From: Blasia pusilla
Taxonomy: Eukaryota; Marchantiophyta; Marchantiopsida; Blasiales
Direction: 5' to 3'
DNA: 64,000 nucleotides
NCBI GenBank assembly: GCA_050084515.1
Contig: CM114272.1
Location: 46,748,001 to 46,812,000, forward strand
Position 1 is the first letter of the stretch. Each line of letters starts with the position of its first letter. The notes beneath the pieces were generated by a model. It worked only from the letters and a program-made list of their open reading frames with translations, ran no database searches and was not told the DNA's origin. Below are positions 36,816 through 47,355 of this stretch, one piece after another. The translations under genes and the position numbers were made by a program.

Positions 36816-39251
36816 CCTGCAGGTACCACTGCCAAGCTCGGATCCACCGTCCCATCTCGTTCGGAAGATGACATGGCGCACATGATCCTTCCAAACCATA
36901 CCATCCCGTCCCTCCAACATGAGGACTGCGGTCGGTAATACCTCGCGCACACGTAGGATCGTGCGCCCTGCAGTGACATCTAGCGTCGTGGGTGCCACCT
37001 GCTGTAAATACACGTAATCTTCAAGATGAAACCTCCTAATCCCTGGACGATAACCTCCTCCACGAATGGTCGCGTACCTCAATGTATCTCTATGTTGGGC
37101 AATAGCTAAGTTCTCAAAGGCCATAGGCATAACTCTACGAAAAACTTCTGCCCTCTGAGAACATGCTTGTACCCACACATCCGGATCATCAAGATCTAAC
37201 ACCTCCGCCATGTGAAGTCGAATCGCTGCAGGTAAATCTGGCTCTCTCCCAAAGAGCAAAAAGTACGGTGAAAATGATGCCAAGGATGCCTGCCGACTAA
37301 AGCGATAACCCATAGCCAACCATGGCAACTGTAGGTCCCACTCCCTCAACTGTCCCCGCTGCAAGTCATACTTGCCCAATCCTCTCTTCACCGTCTGTAC
37401 CACTCTCTCGGCCAACCCATCCGCCTCAAGATGATCTCTGGACGTGGTGCGGTGATCTATCAGCGCCTGATCACACAAGGCTTGAAACTCTCCCCTGAAC
37501 TCGGTACCCTGGTCAGTCAACACCTCCGCCGGTGCACCAGAGTGACGAAGCACACGATCTAGAAATGCATAAGCTGTTCCCTCGCTCGCCTTGTCTGGTA
37601 GTGCCACCAACTCTATCCACTTGGAGAAATGCTCCACCATGACCAACACGTACCTATGATGACGCCCTTTCAATGGCAAAGGTCCCGCAAAGTCTAAACT
37701 CCATCGATAACCTAAACCCATAATCAGCAAAGGATGTAACTGTGGAGTGGGAGCATTGAAGGATGCTCGCACTCTGTCACATACCATACATCTGACTCTC
37801 TGACTCGGACATGGGTTACGACTCAACCCATCCGCATCCTGGTTCTGCCGACCTGGCCTATGCACCACCTCAAACTCATACTCCTCTAGTAATAGAGCCC
37901 ACCTGGCAAGCTTGCCCGTAAGCTTGTCAGACCCCATCAACCACCTCAACGGCTGATGATCAATGATAAGTGTGAAAGGGTTGCCGTATAAATAGCACCT
38001 AAAATGTGCCATGGCCCACACTGCAGCCAAGAACTCTCCCTCGTAGGAGGTGTACTTTGCCTCTGCAATGTTGTTTGATCGGCTCGCGTAAGCCACAACG
38101 AACGCCCTCTCCTCGTCATCAATCTGAGTAAGCGCTGCTCCTAGACCCAACATGCTCCAATCCGTATGTAATTGGAATGGGCGACCCCTAACCAGTCTCT
38201 GTAAAATGGGTGAGGACGTTAACCTGTCCTTGAGCTCCTGAAATGCTCGCTCCTGATCATCTCCCCACAACCAAACCTGATCAAGTCTCGTCAACAAGGT
38301 CAAAGACTTTGCGATCGCACTAAAACCCTTGACATACCGTCGATAGAAGTTCGCCAGTCCAAGAAATTCTCGGACTCGACTCACATCTGTAGGGCGTGGA
38401 ATCTGCGCAATAGCCTCTACCTTCGTCTGCTGAACGCCTAACCCACTTGGGTATATGGTGTGTCCCAAGTACTCAATCTGCTCCTGAAAGAATCTGCACT
38501 TGCCTGGATGTTACTTCAGTCCATGTAACTGCAATCGCCGAAACACCTCCTCCAAGAGTCGCTCATGCTCCTCAAGCGTGAAACTGAAGATAAGAATATC
38601 ATCTATGTAACATCGTACAAAATCCAAGCCAGCCAAAATCCTATCCATCACTCTCTGAAACTCTGCATGCGCGTTCTTCAACCCAAATGGTAAGAACCGC
38701 CACTGATACAAGCAATCTCTCCCGAACCGATCTATCCCCCAGAATTTTGTCTTCTCCCTGTCCTCCAACGTGATAGGAAGATGATGATAGCCAGCATAGA
38801 GATCTAAAGTACTGAAGATCTTTGCATGCCCTACCGCATCAAAGATCTCCTCAGGAGTAAACATGGCGTACCGATCTGACCTCGTCTATCGGTTGATAGG
38901 ACGGTAATCTCCAAACATCCGCCTATCCGTCCAATTGCCATATGTATCCTTCTTCTCCGGAATGACTGTGGCAGATGCATACCCCCCATGTGATAACTCC
39001 ACAAGTCCTGCCTCCAACAAGTCCAGACTCTTGCTCTGAATCAAGGCTCGCTCCATATCAGAATACCTGTAGGGTCGACGAAAGATCGGCGTATCACTAG
39101 CCAACTCAATCCGTATCCCAGGACCCTTCAGCGTACCCAAGTCTCTCATACTGAAGGCAAAACAACTGATAAGCCCTCTCAGAAACCCATGAACTCGCCG
39201 TCGCTCTCCTCCTATCAACTTGAGACCTATCACAGGCTCCCAAGTCTCCAT
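36759..39251 (-). pseudogene. Gypsy G2 pol: reverse transcriptase, RNase H, integrase
   Basis: Minus strand. The RT N-terminal part (38886-39251, PYRYSDMERALIQSKSLDLL) is followed by the RT core (38511-38864, FSTLDLYAGYHHLPI, FLPFGLKNAHAEFQ, YIDDILIFS). The RT thumb and RNase H come next (GHTIYPSGLGVQ, LHTDWSMLGLGAAL, ADGLSRN). The integrase core has DFAGPLPLKG, TDQGTEFRG and AERVVQTVKRG as the D-D-E region, about 36900-37700. Two in-frame stops (TAG near 38886, TAA near 38514) are the only breaks over about 830 codons, so decay is recent or slow. Domain order RT-RH-IN is that of Ty3/gypsy elements. No chromodomain follows; a PHD finger does. Confidence 0.9.
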
Positions 39252-39293
39252 CGTGACCTCACTCGGAGAGGACGCAACCTCTAGCTTTGGTTG

Positions 39294-39938
39294 CTATGTA
39301 GCAACCCTAGCCACCTCCGCAACAACCACTCCACTCTGACCTCCTACACCATGCTCCACATCCGAAAAATGAACATGTGCTACTCTAGCCGCCTTCGCAC
39401 TCTCTCCTCGAACGACGTCCCAAGAAGTCCATGGGTGCCTATCTCTCCTCGTCTCGCCCCCAGCCAATGCCAGTACAGACCCTGTAGGCAATGGTCCAAC
39501 TCGTGGACGTGACGGCATGGATGCCACTTGCATTCGTCTCTGCTCAGCCATACCCATGCTCACTATCCATGTGAGACAGATGAGGTCCATTGCCTGCCCC
39601 AACACCTGTCTCCGTGATGCCTCAGTCATCCCTGGCACAGCCGTAGGAGCGGTAGTGAACCCCATGGCGCGCTTGCGCTCATCTGCTGAAAGCTCCTCCA
39701 ATGCTCCGGTCACCTCATCCCAAATCATGCCTGGCCCTCCCTGACGAAAGGCATGGGATGCTGGGAAGCTCACCAACGTAGGTAAGGTTGCCCTCAACTC
39801 CCCCACCCTATTGGCCATGGCCAACGGTGGTCTATCATCCCGTGTCACCACCTAAGATCGACGCCCTGAGCCCAAAATAGCATCCACTGTGAGATGTGGT
39901 GCTCGACTCAGTACCTCTGATGGTATCAGGTTCGTCCA
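39294..39938 (-). pseudogene. Gypsy G2 cytosine-methyltransferase domain, C-terminal part
   Basis: This continues the methyltransferase frame interrupted by E2. It starts WTNLIPSEVLSRAPHL (end of the motif VIII region), passes one in-frame TAG at about 39852, then reads TRDDRPPLAMANRVGE and LEELSADERKRAMGF, and RRQVLGQAMDL before a linker. The ERAMGF ... R..LGQAM block fits motifs IX-X at the end of C5-cytosine methyltransferases (compare the GFP...R..LLG block of DNMT3/DRM enzymes). The E2-free copy G1 shows the same order at about 100-400. A TAG near 39293 separates it from the RT frame. Confidence 0.7.
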
Positions 39939-39948
39939 CCACATTCGT
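39939..39948. repeat. Left target-site duplication of E2
   Basis: CCACATTCGT; the right copy is CCACAGTTGT at 52261-52270 (8 of 10 identical). Removing E2 and one copy joins VHRPQLW to WTNLIP in one frame, matching the uninterrupted copy in G1 (VHRTHLWWTIFMP). Confidence 0.88.
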
Positions 39949-40381
39949 GAGGTGCGGTAAGAGGAGAGGAAGAGAGGAAGAGAGGAGAGAGGAGAGAGGA
40001 AGAGAGGAAGAGAGGAGATAGGAGAGAGGAAACTACCTTCAACCGAAATAGATACTTTTTTTTTAAGAGAGTTTCCGTTGGGTTGAAGAGAGGAAACTTT
40101 TTGTGTGAATTTTTTTGCACTTTTTTGTTCATTTATTAAACAATCCCACCGTTTTTTTTTCCTCTTCCATATTTTGGCAACCCCTGTGAGTCCGATGAGT
40201 TGCAAATTGCACAAAATTAAGAAAACTGAAAAATCAGTGGAATCATAAGTGTGGAACCAATCACTTTTTCCATCCAAGGTCTGGAAAAAATCTATCATTT
40301 GCCCCGGGCTGAATAGAGTTCAAGCTCAAAGTGAAGGTTGAGGAAAAATAAAAGTACAATCTAAAACCTCATTTTGCATCC

Positions 40382-43300
40382 TCAAAGTGGTTTGTTTAAA
40401 ATACTTCGCACTTCTTTGAGGGACAGAATTGGTTGGTGGATTCCTACTCCTACCTCCGACTCTCTTAAAACTACCAGCAACACATAGTACATGTGCTTAC
40501 AAGGGGAATACCTTTTGCCACTTGTCTCTCTTTGGACAAAGTCATCACATGAACATGTGGGAAAGCAACATATGTGCACCACATACACCCCTATGACACT
40601 TGAATTTACAGTGTTGTTCCTGACCCAATACATCCTTCCTATTCCATTGCCACTCAAGACATCTTTCGTGGCAATGATCTCCATTTTTGCCTCCTGAGCT
40701 GATGCAATTCGATTTGCTCTCTCCACCGTTGGCCTGCACATTCTGTTTCTCTTCACCCCATTTCTAGACTCAAACAGAAATAATGGATTGAGATCATCCA
40801 CCTTCTCCGGGTACATGTTGACATCAATCTTGGGTTGAATACTTAAATGCGAAGGTCTCAGTAATCGAAAATGCTCGAACTTCCCCGTCTCACGAGTCTG
40901 AAACCGACACTTGTAAGATTGTCCACCGCCGTCTTGAGTGCAGTTCGTGCCTGCGGCGATGGGCCAAATCGTGGGGGTATTCCCGGGAGCTCCAATGGCA
41001 GCCGGATAAGACTTCCGGAAAGCGCAAGATTCATTTGGGCAGAAGAAGTACTTCAATTGATCCCCGGTCCTCGTGAAACGATCAAAGGTTTTGAGTCCCC
41101 AAAAAACCCAGAGGTCGCCCGGTCCTTGTAGAGTTCTTATTTAGGAAAGTGCCGCATGCTCTCCTAATGCCATCAGATCCTGCCCTGCAGGTGGGTCCAC
41201 GTCCTGGGCTGCTCCGAGATATATGCCACCGTTTTAGGTTGCAATCCACCTCCATTACCGGAATCCCATATTGTTGAACCACCCGGTGGATGGATGTTGC
41301 GAACTTCCAGAACGGAGGGCTTTTGAAATAAAACATTCACTGATTTTGGAGAAGTAACTCCATCACGGATTTGGGACGGGTCCGGGGTCCCCGAATACTT
41401 GGGCGGTGTAATTTCCTCATCCAAATCAATCACCGGATTCGTTCCTCGATGCTGCCTCTTCACCTGCCTGAAGTCAAGATACTTATCTGGTCTCCACGAG
41501 TCTCGTTCGGACTGCTCTACCACCATCTGTATGGGACATCTTGAAACCCGCCCACAAATATCCCCACCAATGTGTACGTCTTGCTCGAGGGGAGTTCTAG
41601 CTACGCACCGGTTGAAGGCTTCGACATACAATTTTTCATCACAGATCTCGGCCGGCCATACCGACATAGAGCTCAGAGATCGACGGCCCTTTTCCTTTTG
41701 TTATGCCTTTTGTGAGAAAGATATGGGATGCTGCAGACTGTAGCATTGCTCTTGCCTGGTCTTGTTGGCATGCCTCCACAAGTGAAATTCGTTGGCATGC
41801 TTGTGACGACCTCCAGGAGGAATGAACACTTTGTGCTCCACTTGTGTTGGGGCAGAGGGCATTTTCATGAACGTTCAATCCCTGCAACGACGGCAATGTT
41901 AGAAGGGAAGGAAAATAACCCAGGAGTCAAAGAAATAAGCAACCTGTCGGAACCAGATGGGTTGCAGGCCCGAGGCATCCCATGAACGACTCTGCGACCC
42001 GACGGAAACCGACGTGTTGTAATCTTAAACCCACCTACTGCAACCCGACGGGTTGCAAGGCCGAGGCATCCCATGAACGACTCTGTGACCCGTCGGGTCC
42101 CGACGGGTTGCACACTCGGGTTGCACCAAACATCTGGATGCAACCCGTCGGTTTCCGTCGGGTTGCACACTCGGGCAACCCGTCGCATCCGACAGCTTGC
42201 TTGGTTTCTTGGGATTGAAATCCATATAATTCCCACGCTTCTCACCCTGAGCTACAACTTTACAAACAATTCTCAGCGTGAGCTTGACAAGACAAAATAG
42301 TGAACTCACCTGCCGCATGAAGTTTCCCCATTGTCTCATACGTACAGTCCACCAACTCAACCAAGAGCACAACTCTTTGTACTTCCCCTCAATCGCATGC
42401 TTCCTCCACCACCCATGAAGTTCTTCCTGGCAATCCATGGCCTGCTTCAAGGTTTTGCTGTCCTTGCAGCGTTGGAGTAGAGTGACATGCTCTGTCCTCT
42501 TATTCTCTTTGATGCAAGATTTGGTGTACCGGGTCACAGACTGTTGCCAATGGAAAGCATCCAACCTTTCCCTCTCCGGTTGAACCTCTCCACCCCAGAA
42601 CACTTCCCGGATAGCAATCCACCCAGGTTGTGCATTGTCCGCCATGAACCCATAAATTTCCGGAGGTGGCCTTTTTTTTTCCTTCACCACCTCCAATAAG
42701 AGTAACCAGCACATCTTCAAACTGCCAACGTATTCTTCCTTTACTTCACACACAAATATAGTTTTGAGTCCCTTCTCCACATGGTTATAAACGTGAGCAC
42801 CCATCGTCAACCATCCGTTCAGCACTCTGTAGCAAATATCAAAGCTGACCCAGCTCCCGTAAAGATCTTCCCCTTCCCTCATTCGATCTATAAGATCGAG
42901 GCCACTCGAGGGACCTGTGGTTGACATTTTGAAGACATAGGCCCTGGATCCCTTGCCTCCTTGGCCCATGAACTGCCATCTCTGAATGAATGGAAATCTG
43001 GAGTTGGCCTTGATTCTGGCGATGGCATCCATTTCGGCCGTCTTTCCATCGAGAACTCGTATCTGACGCAGAAAATTCCGGAAGCATTCAGGATCAGCGA
43101 GAAATGCGAGATTTTCCCATAGTTGTTTCTCCTCAATCGCCGTGATCTTGCCCTGTCCAGGGATTCCAAGCAATTGTTCACAAATTTGTGATGCCGTTGT
43201 GAGCTTGATCACCCCGGGCTTTGAACCCGGAGAGTTTCTGAAGACCTCGGCTACTTTCTTCGCCACATCCTCCTTGATGTGTCTTTGAATTGCATCGGTC

Positions 43301-44312
43301 ACAGGATGAGTGTGGGAGCCAACATGCTGCCCGACCTTGTGTCTTGTGGACGTGGAGCCCAAGTCATGGACAATGAAAAATATGTATGCAGGACACGCTC
43401 CAACGCAGAAGGGCGATGCCTGACAATGAGGACATCGATGGCCTCCCGGCGCTATTGTGTCACCCACCTCGTATGGAGTTTCTGCATTCTTGGGGGGGAA
43501 TTGCGACGTATTGACTCGCCCGTTGCGTTCTAGATACGGGCATGCTGGACTTCTACACTCCAAGGCTCCAACGCATTGGCGGAGGGAGACAATCCAAGGA
43601 CCATCTGGGATGGAAGCACTGGTCCGTTGAAGCCTGTACCATCGATGACAATCAGACTTTCTGTCCATACCCTTCAGGCATCCTCCATCCTTCTTTTGAG
43701 CAGGAGCAGCAAGTGGAGGCAACTCAAAAATGCAATTACCATCGTACGTGGGCGGCAGCTTGTCGACAAGAATGTGCTTGAACATTTTCAAGGGCAGAGA
43801 CGAAAGCAAACTATTGCCTGATACTCGCAAGAGGAACGAGTAGGCGGACAGGGGCCCGATTGGTGTCCAACAGATCCACCGAGGTTGATAACATCCGAAT
43901 CTCTTGGGAAGAACAACATTGTTACGAGTGTGCGGTTGGAGTCGGCCGGATCTGCAGAGCTTGGAGTTGCAAACGAGAGCTCGGAGCACTAGGAAATTCT
44001 AGACCGTCTACTTGGGAAATAGACGGGTCGAGGGGGGCCGTAAACTCTGTATTGACCATTTGCTACAGGTAGGAGATTCCATACTTTACGGTCTGAGGTC
44101 ACTGGCTGGACCGTCTCACCTATTATGTCTTCCGTACCTTCCACCCTAACATCTTTGGATACAAAGATGGTTCCAATTTGAAGAAGAAATCGAACAGACA
44201 GAAAATTCTCATCCACTGCTACGAAAGACTCACGAGCTTGGGGTCGAATGATTTCTAATTGAGGAAGGGCCGCCAGATGACTGCCACAAGTGAGCTTAAC
44301 ATAATTATCCAT
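40382..44312 (-). pseudogene. Mutator-like transposase of E2, with SWIM zinc finger
   Basis: Starts MDNYVKLTCGSHLAALPQ at 44312 and frameshifts near 43989. Then a frame of about 560 codons runs to a GT donor at 42309 (GCGGCAG|GTGAGT). It contains CRSPACPYLERNG, CPHCQASPFCVGACPAYIFF and GSHTHPV (an N-terminal zinc module as in MULE/WRKY-GCM1-type fingers), then ITAIEEKQLWENLAFLAD, RWQFMGQGG, KTIFVCEVK and GFMADNAQPGWIAIREVFWG, likely around the catalytic Asp residues. An FHW motif follows. The intron 41882-42309 carries palindromes. The second exon runs through RHKHANEFHLWRHAN and LEQDVHIGGDI to a SWIM motif CSCDDF...PCKHMYYVLL (about 40490-40585) and ends at 40382. The exact DDE residues could not be assigned. 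Confidence 0.75.
41882..42309 (-). other. Palindrome-bearing intron of the E2 transposase
   Basis: GT donor at 42309 and AG acceptor at 41882 (CAG|GGATTG). Units of the GCAACCCG / CGGGTTGC palindrome lie near 41940, 41990, 42040, 42087, 42138 and 42175. Spacing is about 35-50 bp, tighter than in the arrays of the other gene. E1 has the same intron at 10791-11289. Confidence 0.75.
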
Positions 44313-44579
44313 TCCAAGAAGATTCCTAGGGGAGGAGACTGAGAATGAGAATAGGAATATTTAATTTATAGTGAATAGGAAACAGATACTCCTAACAGAT
44401 TTTTACTGACAAGATGAATTCGGTGGGTGACATTGTCTGACACAATGGATCCAATTCTGTAACACATTCAATTCTATTGCAATATGTTACCGGATTTGGG
44501 AAGCAGAGGGTTGCGCATCACACTTGGAACCCGTTGGAGTCCTGGTAACTCAGAAATTACTCGAAGCTAACCGAAGCCT
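44313..44579 (-). promoter_or_regulatory. 5' region of the E2 transposase gene
   Basis: Matches 8653-8789 of E1 and keeps the TATAAATTAAA element (minus sense, about 44360-44371) about 50-60 bp before the ATG. One degenerate palindrome unit is visible near 44525-44550. Confidence 0.5.
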
Positions 44580-45242
44580 GCAACCCATCGGCATCGGACG
44601 GGTTGCACGCTTCTGCTAAACATTGTCAAAGCGAGCAACCCGTCGCTATCCGACGACTTGTTGGGATACCGCTCCTTCTTGCTCGAAGATGCCGGAGGCG
44701 TGCAAACCGTCTGTTCCTGACGAGTTCCGCGGGTGCCTCGCCTTTTAGCCCAAAGACGGCGAGGCGTGCAACCCGTCGCCATCCAACGGGTTGCGCAAGG
44801 GCCTCGCCTTGTGGTGCAGCCAGCCAGACTCCAACGACTTGCACGGGAAGCCATCGTTCCTAACCCTTGATGAGGGAAGCGTGCAACCCAACAGTCTCCG
44901 ACGGATTGCCCAAAATACGTCCAGTTTCCGTCCCAAACACGGCGGATGCGCGCAACATGTCGGTCTCCGGCGGCTTGCGCGGGTACCTCGCGTTGTTTTC
45001 CGAAGACAACGGAGGCGCTCAACCCGTCCGTCTCCGACGGGTTGCTTGCGCACGTGGCGACGTTCGCAGGATGGCGGAGGCGTGCAACATGTCGGTCTCC
45101 GACGGGTTGCGCGGGTACCTCGCGTTCTTTTCCGAAGACGACGGAGGCGCTCAACCCGTCGGTCTCCGACAGGTTGCTCACGCACGTGGCGACGTACCCA
45201 GGATGGCGGAGCCGCGCAACCTGTCGGACTCCGACGTGTTGT
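44580..45242. repeat. Periodic palindrome array between the divergent E2 genes (11 units)
   Basis: Units start near 44580, 44634, 44699, 44768, 44815, 44882, 44952, 45019, 45084, 45151 and 45216. Steps are mostly 65-70 bp. Consensus arms are GCAACCCGTCGG and CCGACGGGTTGC around TCT or a single base. Spacers of about 40 bp come in two alternating types: one with GGTACCTCGCGTT...TTCCGAAGACGACGG, one with CACGTGGCGACGT...CAGGATGGCGG. Spacer text differs from the E1 array, while the period and unit number are kept. This suggests spacing matters or that the arrays grow by unit duplication within each copy. Confidence 0.9.
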
Positions 45243-45612
45243 GATTTTTCACGTCGGACTTCCGTAACATTTGGCACGTTGCCGTCGAAAGGACGACGGG
45301 ACCCAACGGTCAGCCCAACGGCTAGAAAAGTATAAATAGGGCAGAAATCACTCATTTCCGGATTCTCATTTCGCGATCTTCATTCCTCACTCCTCACTCT
45401 CCCGCGCAGCAGCTGATCAGATACAAAGGGGCATTTCACGCGGCGACACATCGCGAGTCAATAGGAGGGAACGAGAGCGAGACGGTTCGACCAAGCGATA
45501 TCGGGACGATTCGAGCTAACCATCAAGGCGAGACGAGCTCCCATCTCGACATCAGCAAGGCGACTGATTAAGGGATTCGTCGTGGACATAGGTGGAGGCA
45601 TTTCCAGCAAAA
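45243..45612 (+). promoter_or_regulatory. 5' region of the E2 methyltransferase-like gene
   Basis: A TATA-like AGTATAAATAGGG (about 45328-45340) is conserved with E1 and lies about 275 bp upstream of the ATG at 45613. The leader contains several CGAG-rich words and no other gene. Confidence 0.55.
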
Positions 45613-46824
45613 ATGACGAGGAAAGAAACACAAGCCAACAAGTTTGGGAGCTTCACTCCCAAGTCCATTAGGACTCCTGCGTCAGCTTCTCCTGGGCCTC
45701 GTTCGGCGAATGAAATTAGGCAGCAGGAAATTGAGGAGCGGGAAAGGGAAGCGGAGATGCGCAACCAAGTGCTTCTGGCGAGACGTGTTCAAGCGGCGCT
45801 AGATAAACAGAACGAAGAGGCCGAGACGTCGCAGGCCTTGAAGAAAAGGATCGCAGATTTAAAAGAGAGAAAAGAAGCGCCGGGGACGTCGGTGAGGAGG
45901 GCAGAATTGGCTAAAGCGAGGCGGGAAAAAGCGATAGCCATTAATGATAGCCCAGCCCGTCCAACCGCAAGTGTTGAGATGCGGGAAATGTCCCCCACGA
46001 AGTCCGGGGACACAATCAACATAGTGGAAACAACACCTGTTCAAATCGATGACGACGAGGTCATGAGGACCGCCAGCGTGGAGATGGTGAACATGGCCGA
46101 AGAAGCCGGAGAGCGGTCATTCTCGACTCCAAGCCCGGCGGAGGACATCGACCTCTATCGGATCGACGAGTTCCCGGTCGATTTGCCAGCCCCCTGTCTC
46201 TCATACAAGTTAGCTGGTCAAGAAACCGACCCCATTTTCGAGCGGGTAAGAGAGGTTAGGTTTTTAATTATGTGAATTGCAATTCATTGGGATTTCAGTG
46301 TAGCTTATTCCTCTTGTTCGGTTCGACGGTGGTAAAGCAGATGGCACTCATGGAGGGCCACAACGCCCGAGGATTCCACTCTGCCGATTAAGGACAATGG
46401 AATACGTCCGCGAAATCTGATCAAGCGAGGACATCGCAAAGCTAAAACAATCGGCGGCGACAAAGATCCCACGTGGATGGCTTTCCTCCCTTCTATGTTC
46501 AGCCTTACGACGAGCATGGAACTTAAGCTCAGTTACCGAGGAGGACTTGGAAAAGCTCGACACATTCTCGGAGGATGCGAGACCAGGACTTGAGAGAAGG
46601 CAAGTTGAGGGCATGAAATTCAGGTGGATGAGGAATCTGCATTTCTTCATCCGGGATGGAAATCACAGGTTCATGGCGTGGACCAAGTTTGTGGAGGAGC
46701 ACCCCAACTCATTGGAGGCACATTTCTGCGTGAAGGCAGTGGTCCTTCACCCATACCCTCATCACATGGCGACGGTGGAGATGGCAATGCATGCCATGAA
46801 CACGTGAGTATCTTTAACACTTTC

Positions 46825-47355
46825 GCAACTCGTCCGACTCCGACGAGTTGCTCGATTGATGAATGGGTTAGGTTTGTTTAGGTTTTCCCCAAAGCAACCC
46901 GTCAGAGTCCGACGGGTTGCTTTGGGGAAAAAACCTTCTAAACCTGCAGTCACTCGAGCAACTCGTCGGAGTCCGACGAGTTGCATTCTTAAAAAAACAA
47001 CCTCACAAGGCGGCCTATCGAGCAACCCGTCGGACTCCGACGGTTTGCTTTGGGCCAAAAACTAGTTAAATCTATGTTCAATCAAACAAGTCGTCGGAGT
47101 CTGACGAGTTGCAATCTTAAAAAAACATCCGAAAAAGTGTGCAGTCCAGCAACCCGTCGGAGTCCGACGAGTTGCAATCTTAAAAAAACATCCGAAAAAG
47201 CGTGCAGTCCAGCAACCCGTCGGAGTCCGACGAGTTGCTTACCTGGCATTAGCAAATCTGAATGCAATCCGTCGGACTCCGACGGGTTGCATCATTTAGC
47301 TTGTTGCTAGAATCCGACCCTGAGCTGTGACGACCCGTCGGAGTCCGACGGGTTG
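46825..47355. repeat. Periodic palindrome array, E2 intron 2 (9 units)
   Basis: Units start near 46825, 46894, 46958, 47022, 47086, 47149, 47211, 47264 and 47329. Steps are 62-69 bp except one of 53. Several are perfect 13+1+13 palindromes. Some use the arm pair GCAACTCGTCGGA / TCCGACGAGTTGC, changed symmetrically on both sides relative to the CCC/GGG version. Spacers carry runs like CTTAAAAAAACA. The array lies within the intron with donor CAC|GTGAGT at 46803/46804. Confidence 0.9.

Noticed and set aside
42025-42310. C-terminal extension of the transposase frame past 42310
   Set aside because: The open frame runs into the palindrome-bearing intron; a GT donor at 42309 and the E1 comparison show the exon ends there.
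44580-45242. CRISPR array (27-bp repeats with spacers of about 40 bp)
   Set aside because: The geometry is similar, but repeats are degenerate palindromes, spacers repeat each other in two types, the host is a eukaryote, and no cas-like gene is present.
44567-45355. Long frames with recurring peptides such as NPSDSDGLQ and QPVGLRRVA
   Set aside because: They are translations of the palindrome units in all frames of both strands; no conserved start, no domain, and frames are not kept between E1 and E2.
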